DNA of 7,496 bases, from NCBI GenBank assembly GCA_030642005.1, contig DAOWOP010000130.1, positions 1 to 7,496 on the forward strand, given 5' to 3'. Position numbers and translations under genes: made by a program. The notes under the pieces are model-generated. The model searched no databases and was not told where the DNA came from. It saw nothing but the letters and a program-made list of their open reading frames with translations. Each line of letters begins with the position of its first letter. Within the stretch, counting starts at the first letter, position 1. Origin of the DNA: Planctomycetales bacterium. Its GTDB lineage: Bacteria; Planctomycetota; Phycisphaerae; SM23-33. This document shows, piece after piece, positions 1-5,564 of this stretch.

Positions 1-14
1 GCCCCGTCTGGGGC
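1..14. other. Short perfect hairpin GCCCC-GTCT-GGGGC
   Basis: A 5-bp perfect inverted repeat with a 4-nt loop lies at the very edge of the window, 54 bp past the stop codon of the minus-strand pseudopilin gene. It could be the stem of that gene's terminator, but the bases that would carry the T-tract on the minus strand lie outside the window, so this cannot be decided. Confidence 0.3.
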
Positions 15-33
15 TATTGAGAAGGTAGCGCTG

Positions 34-68
34 TCATACTACTGACTACTGATTACTGACTACTGGCA
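34..68. repeat. Degenerate 7-bp tandem repeat (ACTGACT), 5 units
   Basis: Consecutive heptamers read TCATACT, ACTGACT, ACTGATT, ACTGACT, ACTGGCA. Units 2 and 4 are identical and the others differ by one to three bases. The tract directly abuts the stop codon (69-71) of the minus-strand pseudopilin gene, so it lies in that gene's 3' untranslated DNA. It resembles in style the 7- to 10-bp arrays at the other end of the window, and the short tandemly repeated repetitive (STRR) heptamers known from cyanobacteria, but the sequence differs from both. Confidence 0.7.
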
Positions 69-1148
69 TCAGCGATTGTCTTCGAAGTATCGCCAGACTG
101 TGATTGCGTAAGAGGCGAAGTTGGCGCCGTCGTTCGGCAGGGATGAGTCAGGCCCGACAGAATTCGCCTCCACCGTCCCGTCGTCGGCGACACCTTCGAC
201 CGCCCCGTCGCCGAAAAGGACGTTAAACCTCGAACCGTGACACCACCCGGCGCTGACCTCGTATGTGGTCAGTCCCGGAAGTTCCTCCGCCGGGCGATGG
301 TGATCCCGGTACCAGAACGTATCGCTCATAATCGCCCCGTCGGTGAAGTTCATCGTGCGCTGCTCGTTGTCGATCGGGTGAACCTCTCGGTAGGTCAAGT
401 CGATTCGTACCGGCGGAACGGTCAGCATGTTCGAGACGGAGCCGAATTCTTCTCCGCTGGCTTCTTGCATGTATATGCCCAGCAGTCCGCACTTTTCCAA
501 GTAGGCCAGGGAAGGCGTGGTGCGAAAGAGGTCCTCGCTGTACGGCATGCGCAGGCAATAGGTGCTGAACTTGGACGTGTAGGGAAAGTAACTACTGGAC
601 CCGCCGGTATTGGACGCTTCAGCCCCCGGGCAGATTAAGTGCCCCGCAGAGATGTACCCGCCGGAGACGAGCCGCCAGAGATTAATGTTTTCCATGCCCC
701 CTTTATAGTCCCTGCCGAAGCAATCCGGGTCGTTCGCCTGGCTCCAGCCGCCCCAATGCCCGCTTAGAGACAGATTCCCATTGTAATCGCTGAATGCAAA
801 AAGCGGAAGGCGGTTTCGATTTGCGACGGCGAACTGCTTCAGCGCCACGCCGACGCCGCGCATCTGCATCGCACAGGCCGACATAGACGCCTGCCGACGC
901 GCCGCCGAAAGCGACGGAATCAGCATCGCCAGAAGCAAAGCCAGGATCGCCAGGACTATGAGTAGTTCGACCAGTGTAAAAGCCCCGCTTTTGCACCTAC
1001 TCACTACAGGCAGTTCGGCAGGAGCGAATTCCCCTTTCCCCCAGCCGCCTGCGGGGGAAAACTGCACGGAATCCCTGTCCGACCCTTGACCCGCCATACC
1101 CGACCCCAATCGTTTCTGTAACGGTTCGTCGCCAGCATCGCGCGCCAC
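69..1148 (-). CDS. Pseudopilin-like protein with prepilin N-terminal leader and H-X9-DG C-terminal motif
   Basis: This is a type II secretion/type IV pilus-like pseudopilin of the large family abundant in Planctomycetota and relatives. The leader RCKSGAFTLVELL (residues 51-63) gives the prepilin peptidase signal with Glu five residues after the Phe. A single hydrophobic helix follows (about 57-79), so after cleavage at Gly55/Ala56 or Ala56/Phe57 the protein would sit in the inner membrane or a pseudopilus with an extracytoplasmic globular domain. Near the C-terminus, H304 followed by nine residues and D314-G315 is the H-X9-DG processing-associated motif; the function of these proteins is unknown. 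The longest open frame starts at a GTG (1148), but that leader is 55 residues and has no Shine-Dalgarno. An ATG at 1097 or a GTG at 1004 (VSRCKSG leader, normal length) are likelier starts, and a weak TTGACA box (minus strand, 1157-1162) would also require a downstream start. No other secretion gene lies nearby. Confidence 0.85.
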   Translation of the reverse strand: MARDAGDEPLQKRLGSGMAGQGSDRDSVQFSPAGGWGKGEFAPAELPVVSRCKSGAFTLVELLIVLAILALLLAMLIPSLSAARRQASMSACAMQMRGVGVALKQFAVANRNRLPLFAFSDYNGNLSLSGHWGGWSQANDPDCFGRDYKGGMENINLWRLVSGGYISAGHLICPGAEASNTGGSSSYFPYTSKFSTYCLRMPYSEDLFRTTPSLAYLEKCGLLGIYMQEASGEEFGSVSNMLTVPPVRIDLTYREVHPIDNEQRTMNFTDGAIMSDTFWYRDHHRPAEELPGLTTYEVSAGWCHGSRFNVLFGDGAVEGVADDGTVEANSVGPDSSLPNDGANFASYAITVWRYFEDNR

Positions 1149-1280
1149 AGGGGCGGTGTCAACTGTTTGTCACCCTTTTTTTGTAATTGTCATGGTGGTG
1201 ATAGTGTGGAACACCAATTTCCCCTGCCGGACTTCCTTTTTTTTCTTCCTATCTGTTACGGGGGACAGTAAAAGTATTTT
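1149..1280. other. Divergent intergenic region between pseudopilin and methyltransferase genes
   Basis: This 132-bp spacer holds a dyad with a T-tract (1155-1182), a pyrimidine-rich run (about 1231-1250) and a weak purine box GGGGACAG (1261-1268) ahead of the methyltransferase ATG. Base composition changes here from the GC-rich pseudopilin gene to AT-richer DNA, so it probably contains the left edge of the restriction-modification island. I found no convincing -35/-10 pair for the methyltransferase. Confidence 0.45.
1155..1182 (+). other. Stem-loop followed by T7: terminator-like or operator dyad
   Basis: GGTGTCAA (1155-1162) pairs with TTTGTCACC-side bases 1167-1174, eight positions with one T-T mismatch and a 4-nt loop CTGT. 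A C and seven Ts (1176-1182) follow on the plus strand. As a terminator it would stop plus-strand transcription from the left, insulating the methyltransferase gene. No plus-strand gene is seen upstream, so an operator role is equally possible: the left arm read on the minus strand contains TTGACA, a possible -35 box for the pseudopilin gene. Confidence 0.35.
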
Positions 1281-2159
1281 ATGCCTTTGAGTACCAGTCA
1301 ATCGACAGCGCAGTTTCCGTCCCTTCAACAGATTGTGAACGTCTCTTCCGTACCACAACGAAGTCCCTTTCGCTATCCGGGTGGCAAGACTTGGCTTGTT
1401 CCGCATCTTCGCCGCTGGTTGGCCAGTCTGACAGACAAGCCAGGAATATTTATCGAACCTTTCGCAGGCGGAGGGATTACAGGACTCACAGTTGCTTTTG
1501 AGGAACTGGCCGAAAGGGTCATCATGGTCGAATTGGACAGGGATGTTGCAGCGGTGTGGCGAACAATTCTGAACGGTAAGGGTTCAAGGTTGGCGGAACG
1601 AATTCTTGGTTTTGATCTGACAATTGATAACGTCAAGCGGATTCTTTCGTCAAACAACAGCATACTTGAAGATCGGGCTTTTGCCGCGCTGTTGAGGAAT
1701 CGCGTTCAGCATGGCGGCATCATGGCTCCAGGTGCAAGCCTGATGAAAAAAGGTGAAAACGGGAATGGTATAAGTTCGCGATGGTACGCTGACACATTGG
1801 CGAAGCGAATTAAAGCCATCACGGGAATAAAAAAACGGATCGAATTCAGAAACGAGGACGGCTTGAAAACGATCAAGGAATTCGCATCTCAAAAAGATTC
1901 TGTTTTTTTCGTTGATCCGCCATATACGATTGCAGGAAAAAGGCTTTACAGGCATTCAGAGATCGACCACGAGAGTTTACTCAAGGTCATGAGCATGGTG
2001 AAGGGCGATTTTCTCATTACGTATGACAACACGACCGAAGTCAAAGAATGGGCTGAAAAATACGGTTTTGAATATGAAACAGTGGCGATGAAAAGCCGCC
2101 AGAACAGTAACAAATCTGAACTTCTAATCGGGCGCGATCTTGATTGGGCGAGACATTAA
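1281..2159 (+). CDS. D12-class N6-adenine DNA methyltransferase (Dam-like), probable modification subunit
   Basis: A 292-residue protein that should transfer a methyl group from S-adenosylmethionine to the N6 of adenine within a specific DNA site. The order of motifs is that of the D12/Dam (alpha) group: motif X FRYPGGK (30-36), the AdoMet-binding loop IEPFAGGG (58-65), an acidic residue in VELD (83-86), a central target-recognition region including RNRVQHGGIMAPGA (139-152), and the catalytic motif VDPPY (211-215). It ends with the NKSELLIGRDL tail (277-287) seen in site-specific adenine methylases of restriction systems. The first 25 residues are probably not conserved; a GTG at codon 20 is an alternative start, but neither start has a strong Shine-Dalgarno. 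It converges with the NotI-like endonuclease gene, which suggests it protects host DNA from that enzyme. G+C is well below that of the flanking genes (25 of 60 in 2041-2100). It could also be an orphan methylase. Confidence 0.92.
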   Translation: MPLSTSQSTAQFPSLQQIVNVSSVPQRSPFRYPGGKTWLVPHLRRWLASLTDKPGIFIEPFAGGGITGLTVAFEELAERVIMVELDRDVAAVWRTILNGKGSRLAERILGFDLTIDNVKRILSSNNSILEDRAFAALLRNRVQHGGIMAPGASLMKKGENGNGISSRWYADTLAKRIKAITGIKKRIEFRNEDGLKTIKEFASQKDSVFFVDPPYTIAGKRLYRHSEIDHESLLKVMSMVKGDFLITYDNTTEVKEWAEKYGFEYETVAMKSRQNSNKSELLIGRDLDWARH

Positions 2160-2174
2160 TTATTCGTTTCACCC

Positions 2175-3176
2175 TTATTTCCGCGACGTTTGATTGATTT
2201 TCTCTCTGATTTTTGCTTCAAACTCCCCCAAGGAGATCGGGAATCCGCCAGTAAGTCCTTCAACGGCACTTTCAAGCGTCTGCTTTTCGGGTTCGTCAAT
2301 CATCAGTTTGACGATGTCGCCGCTTTCGTCATATTTGATTACAAACCATGCGATGTCACAGTTAGACATGTCCTTGACAGTGTCCATTGGCCCCAGATTT
2401 CGGTAAAACCCGGAATCCACAATTACCGCCATCTTTTTCCCCCAACGCCGAAGCGTCGGAACCTTTATTTGCAATTGAGGCATCAGACGCTTGGGACCGC
2501 TGCTTCTGTAATCAGGACGACGAACCGCATCAGGGAACGGGATGTCGTTCGACTGGAACTGCTTTATATGCCTGAACATGTGATTCATGCTCACGCCGGA
2601 AAAGTAAACCGCTTGAATCTCCAAGGCGCACCATTTCATTGGTGTTTCTGTTGGATGAACAAGCACATTATCAATGTTGCCTACGTCCTCTCTTGCGGTT
2701 TTTTTGATAGAACCGGAACTTTCATTGCCGGTATCGCCGCAGCGGTTACCGGATTTGTTTATCTCAATTTGATCGTTCCGGCAACGTTGCAGGAAACGAA
2801 TTTCACTTACCACCTTCGGCAACGACGTTCCTAATATTTGTTTTCCAACTGTCTTGTAAATGATATTGTTTTGCTTGAACCTATGCGGACACACTGTACG
2901 CAAGTCACCTTCGTCGCCTTGTAATGGAACAGCCGATCCGTCGCCGCAATCTTCGTAAAGGCGGAGAGAGCAGACGCCGCCTTTCTTTGTGCACTTCGCG
3001 TTCTCGTCGGAATTCCTGAAAGGACAAGGCTGCAAGGTGTGCTTACCGTGGTTCAATGCTATGCCCGCCAATTGCTTCCGCTCAACCGACGTCATTTTGA
3101 TGAAAGACTTTCCGTACCACTCTCCGATCCCAAAACGTGGAGCCAATTTCCTTGAATCGGATGAACATGAATCCAT
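2175..3176 (-). CDS. NotI-family type II restriction endonuclease
   Basis: A 333-residue protein resembling the NotI family. These are type II enzymes with a PD-(D/E)XK nuclease core and an N-terminal iron site bound by four cysteines, which in NotI helps position the DNA. Seen here: RFGIGEWYGK (14-23) followed by a helix rich in charged residues; C51, C62, C69 and C96 spaced as a candidate metal site, with C77 extra; a variable hydrophilic insert (about 131-165); then D169 in NIDNVLVHP and E186-x-Q188 in CALEIQAVYFSG, read as an ExQ variant of the catalytic motif. A highly family-like block RRPDYRSSGPKRLMPQLQIK (219-238) and TLRRWGKK (241-248) is followed by LESAVEGLTGG (301-311). The ATG is fixed by AAGGAG at 3185-3190, 8 nt upstream. 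The gene is AT-rich (19 G+C of 60 in 2821-2880) and lies tail-to-tail with an adenine methyltransferase. The recognition site cannot be read from the sequence. Family assignment is from memory of family patterns, not a search. Confidence 0.82.
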   Translation of the reverse strand: MDSCSSDSRKLAPRFGIGEWYGKSFIKMTSVERKQLAGIALNHGKHTLQPCPFRNSDENAKCTKKGGVCSLRLYEDCGDGSAVPLQGDEGDLRTVCPHRFKQNNIIYKTVGKQILGTSLPKVVSEIRFLQRCRNDQIEINKSGNRCGDTGNESSGSIKKTAREDVGNIDNVLVHPTETPMKWCALEIQAVYFSGVSMNHMFRHIKQFQSNDIPFPDAVRRPDYRSSGPKRLMPQLQIKVPTLRRWGKKMAVIVDSGFYRNLGPMDTVKDMSNCDIAWFVIKYDESGDIVKLMIDEPEKQTLESAVEGLTGGFPISLGEFEAKIREKINQTSRK

Positions 3177-3375
3177 ATGGGAAACTCCTTATCAAAATAA
3201 TAACCTTTTCGAATAGAGCAGAAATCATTCAATGCGTCCAGATAAAACAAGTCTTCCCCGATTTTAGACCTGCTGTCGTAGCCGGAGCGTTTTTCGCTAA
3301 CGTTCACGCTTGCCAACAGTATTGCCGCGTGGTTCAATGCCGGAGCGACTGAACTGATCCTGATGGAGAAAGCAC
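3177..3375. other. Divergent spacer between the endonuclease gene and xylB
   Basis: This 199-bp stretch carries the endonuclease Shine-Dalgarno on the minus strand (3185-3190) and that of xylB on the plus strand (GGAG, 3366-3369). It is AT-rich up to about 3270 and GC-richer beyond, so the right edge of the island probably lies near 3270-3310. A 9-bp direct repeat GCCGGAGCG occurs at 3281-3289 and 3339-3347. Two overlapping readings look somewhat protein-like: minus strand 3409 to 3092, and plus strand 3282-3398 ending just inside xylB. Neither matches a family I recognise. Confidence 0.5.
3310..3338 (+). promoter_or_regulatory. Candidate sigma70-like promoter for xylB
   Basis: TTGCCA (3310-3315, five of six to consensus) and TTCAAT (3333-3338, four of six, lacking the important second A) are separated by 17 bp. 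Transcription would begin about 30 nt before the xylB Shine-Dalgarno. The match is modest, and such pairs occur by chance. Confidence 0.25.
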
Positions 3376-4869
3376 ATGGCGTACTATCTTGGCATTGACG
3401 TTGGTACATCCGGTACGAAGGCGTTGATTATGAACACCGGCGGGCGCGTGCTTGCTGCGGCCACTGGGCCACACACGGTCAGCGCGCCGAGGCCGTTCTG
3501 GTCCGAGCAGTCGCCCCGCCAGTGGTGGTCTGCGACGGTCAAGGCTGTCCGCGCTGCTGTCGCCGCCGCTAAAATCGACGCCGCGCGGATTGCCGGCATC
3601 GGTCTTTCCGGGCAGATGCACGGGCTTGTCTGCATGGACGCCTCGGGCAAGCCTCTCCGCCCGGCGATCATCTGGAACGACCAACGCACCGCCGAACAGG
3701 CTGAACAAATCGAACGCACCGTCGGCGGAAAGGCTGCCCTTGTCCGCCTCGTCGGCAACGTCGCAATGACGTCGTTCACGCTGACCAAACTCCTGTGGGT
3801 TCGCCAAAATGAACCGAGGGTGTATGAGAGTATCCACCGCATCCTCCTGCCGAAGGATTACATCCGCCTTCGCCTGACGGGCGAATACGCCGGCGACGTT
3901 TCGGACATGTCCGGGACGCTGATGCTGGACCAGTCGAAGCGAGACTGGTCGGCGAAGATGCTGGAACTTTTTGGGATTGATCGCGCCATTCTCCCGCCGG
4001 TGTATGAGTCGCACGAGATTACAGGCCTGGTTACTCGTCGCGTGGCGAGGCAATTGGGCGTCTCTGTCGGAACGCCTGTAGTCGCCGGCGCGGGCGACCA
4101 GCCGGCCGGCGCAGTCGGCTGCGGCGTCGTGAAGGCCGGGCTGGTCTCGGCGGCGATAGGAACCTCCGGCGTAGTCCTGACCCACTCGCCCGAATACATC
4201 ACCGACCCGACCGGCGGGGTCCAGACGTTCTGCTCGGCTGTGGCGGGCGAGTACTGCATCTTCGGTTGCATCCTCTCTGCCGGCGGATCGGCCAAATGGT
4301 TGCGCGGCACGCTTGGCGATTCATACGAGTCGCTTAACCGCCAGGCCGCCAGGGCCGATGCCGGCTGCGGCGGGCTGTTCTTTCTGCCTTACCTGACCGG
4401 CGAGCGGACGCCGCACGCCGATCCGCTCGCCCGCGGCGGATGGATCGGGATCACCGCACGCACTACGCGAGTCGAACTGATCCGTTCGGTGATGGAGGGC
4501 GTAACGTTTGCGATGAACGACGCGCTGACAATTCTCCGCGACCATGGTGTCAAGCCCAGGCAGATTCGCCTTTCCGGCGGGGGTGCACGAAGCGCCCTCT
4601 GGCGGCAGATGCAGGCTGACATCTACGGTTCGACCTGCGTTACAGTTCGGACGGAGGAAGGTCCGGCCTATGGCGCAGCCATTCTCGCCGCCGTCGGCGT
4701 CGGCGGATACGCATCCGTCCGACAGGCCTGCAAGGCTGTCGTCAAGACAATGCGGACGATAAAACCCGATCCCGCCGCCAGACGCGCCTACGCCCGTTAC
4801 TACCGACAATACCGCCGGCTGTACCCGGCACTGAAAGACGAGTTTTTCCGTATAGCAAAACTACAGTAA
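3376..4869 (+). CDS. xylB: Xylulokinase (FGGY carbohydrate kinase family)
   Basis: A 497-residue cytoplasmic kinase that should phosphorylate D-xylulose with ATP to D-xylulose 5-phosphate, feeding the pentose phosphate pathway. The two FGGY actin-like domains are complete. N-terminal YLGIDVGTSGTKALI (4-18) is the phosphate-binding loop, GLSGQMHGLV (76-85) carries the Met-His pair typical of xylulokinases, IIWNDQR (98-104) and LPKDYIRLRLTGE (158-170) follow, and GAGDQPAGAVG (238-248) holds the expected catalytic base Asp241. The C-terminal domain has IGTSG (261-265), YLTGERTPH (339-347), the signature region around 356-385 and LSGGGARS (399-406) plus EEGPAYGAA (427-435) for ATP binding. Length is normal for XylB. 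GGAG 7 nt before the ATG supports the start. It leads a plus-strand cluster with a nitroreductase gene 17 bp behind. Other FGGY sugars (ribulose, fuculose) are possible, but the QMHG motif favours xylulose. Confidence 0.93.
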   Translation: MAYYLGIDVGTSGTKALIMNTGGRVLAAATGPHTVSAPRPFWSEQSPRQWWSATVKAVRAAVAAAKIDAARIAGIGLSGQMHGLVCMDASGKPLRPAIIWNDQRTAEQAEQIERTVGGKAALVRLVGNVAMTSFTLTKLLWVRQNEPRVYESIHRILLPKDYIRLRLTGEYAGDVSDMSGTLMLDQSKRDWSAKMLELFGIDRAILPPVYESHEITGLVTRRVARQLGVSVGTPVVAGAGDQPAGAVGCGVVKAGLVSAAIGTSGVVLTHSPEYITDPTGGVQTFCSAVAGEYCIFGCILSAGGSAKWLRGTLGDSYESLNRQAARADAGCGGLFFLPYLTGERTPHADPLARGGWIGITARTTRVELIRSVMEGVTFAMNDALTILRDHGVKPRQIRLSGGGARSALWRQMQADIYGSTCVTVRTEEGPAYGAAILAAVGVGGYASVRQACKAVVKTMRTIKPDPAARRAYARYYRQYRRLYPALKDEFFRIAKLQ

Positions 4870-4886
4870 CAAAGCAGGAGCGAAAC

Positions 4887-5411
4887 ATGGACGCCATGGA
4901 CGCTATTCTTTCCCGCAGAAGCATCCGCAAGTACACCGACCAGTCCGTGCCTGAAGAGATGATAAAAGCGATGCTGGCCGCCGCCATGAGCGCACCGTCG
5001 GTGGGCAACCAACAGCCCTGGCGATTTGTAGTAATCGACGACCGTAAGACTTTGATTGAGATTACCACGTTCCATCCATATTCGGCGATGCTGACCGAAG
5101 CCCCCGCTGCAATCCTGGTCTGTTACGACGAACAGTTGGTGAAGTTGGAAGTAGCCAGGAAGGAACTTTGGTGGGTACAGGACTGCTCGGCGGCTACGGA
5201 GAACATCCTAATTGCCGCACAGGCTACCGGACTGGGAGCGGTCTGGCTGGGTGTCTATCCCGAAGAAGAACGGGTTGTGGAGTTCCGAAAATTGCTGGGC
5301 ATCCCGGATCACATTACACCTTTTTCCCTTATTTCCATCGGCTACCCGGCCGAGCAGAAGCCGCGGGCGAACCGATACGACGATTCAAAAGTTCGCCACA
5401 ATCGGTGGTGA
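4887..5411 (+). CDS. Nitroreductase family flavoprotein (FMN-dependent oxidoreductase)
   Basis: A 174-residue protein of the short nitroreductase subfamily: small homodimeric cytoplasmic enzymes that use FMN and NAD(P)H to reduce nitro compounds, quinones, enones or flavins. Visible FMN-binding features are SRRSIRKYTDQ (9-19, Arg10, Arg11 and Arg14 contacting the phosphate), APSVGNQQPWRF (36-47) and the C-terminal ATGLGAVWLGVY (113-124) with the IPDHITPFSLISIGYPAE segment ending the domain (about 139-156). Its length is normal for the short group, without the extra helices of NfsA/NfsB-type enzymes. The start is fixed by AGGAG (4876-4880) 6 nt before the ATG; a second in-frame ATG three codons later is a weaker choice. 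It lies 17 bp behind xylB in the same orientation and is probably cotranscribed. Nothing in the sequence gives its substrate or a link to xylulose. Confidence 0.9.
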   Translation: MDAMDAILSRRSIRKYTDQSVPEEMIKAMLAAAMSAPSVGNQQPWRFVVIDDRKTLIEITTFHPYSAMLTEAPAAILVCYDEQLVKLEVARKELWWVQDCSAATENILIAAQATGLGAVWLGVYPEEERVVEFRKLLGIPDHITPFSLISIGYPAEQKPRANRYDDSKVRHNRW

Positions 5412-5564
5412 TTCCGGCTGGTGGAGTGCAATGTGGGCGACGAATTGACATCTGTGCAGCGGAAGAGCCTCCGTTCTATAGGCCGAACGTTCTTGACGCG
5501 GCACGGACAGGCGGTAGAATACCTCGCTCGAAAGAAAGAAACCTATTTATAAGGAGTAAGCAAA
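5412..5564 (+). promoter_or_regulatory. Intergenic region with sigma70-like promoter and abutting palindrome
   Basis: This 153-bp region carries TTGACG (5493-5498) and TAGAAT (5515-5520), each five of six to consensus and 16 bp apart. Transcription would start near 5527, and AAGGAG (5551-5556) lies 8 nt before the next ATG. Directly upstream of the -35 box is GAACGTTC (5485-5492), a perfect 8-bp palindrome. A third copy of the half-site, CGTTC at 5472-5476, makes a CGTTC-N8-GAACG dyad. These are candidate operator sites for a regulator acting at or next to RNA polymerase. The downstream gene can therefore be expressed separately from xylB. Confidence 0.55.
5493..5520 (+). promoter_or_regulatory. 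Sigma70-like promoter core (TTGACG-16-TAGAAT)
   Basis: The -35 hexamer is at 5493-5498 and the -10 hexamer at 5515-5520, each with one mismatch to consensus. The spacer is 16 bp, one short of the optimum. This is the best promoter match I found in the window and serves the GHL10-like gene. Confidence 0.55.

Noticed and set aside
237..638. Plus-strand open frame (133 codons) opposite the pseudopilin gene
   Set aside because: It is antisense to the H-X9-DG region, with no motif or ribosome binding site.
2190..2834. Plus-strand open frame (214 codons) opposite the endonuclease gene
   Set aside because: It is a shadow of the NotI-like coding frame, which carries ordered conserved motifs and a good ribosome binding site.
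3047..3340. 13-bp direct repeat (CGTGGTTCAATGC at 3047-3059 and 3328-3340) as attachment or target-site duplication
   Set aside because: One copy lies inside conserved endonuclease codons, not at an island edge. A match of this length is expected about once by chance in 7.5 kb.
3334..4185. Long minus-strand open frame (283 codons) opposite xylB
   Set aside because: It is antisense to conserved FGGY motifs, its protein is Arg/Ala-rich with no recognisable domain, and such shadows are usual in GC-rich genes.
5445..5480. TTGACA with TCTATA as a promoter upstream of the GHL10-like gene
   Set aside because: The spacing of 24 bp is too long; the pair at 5493-5520 is far better.
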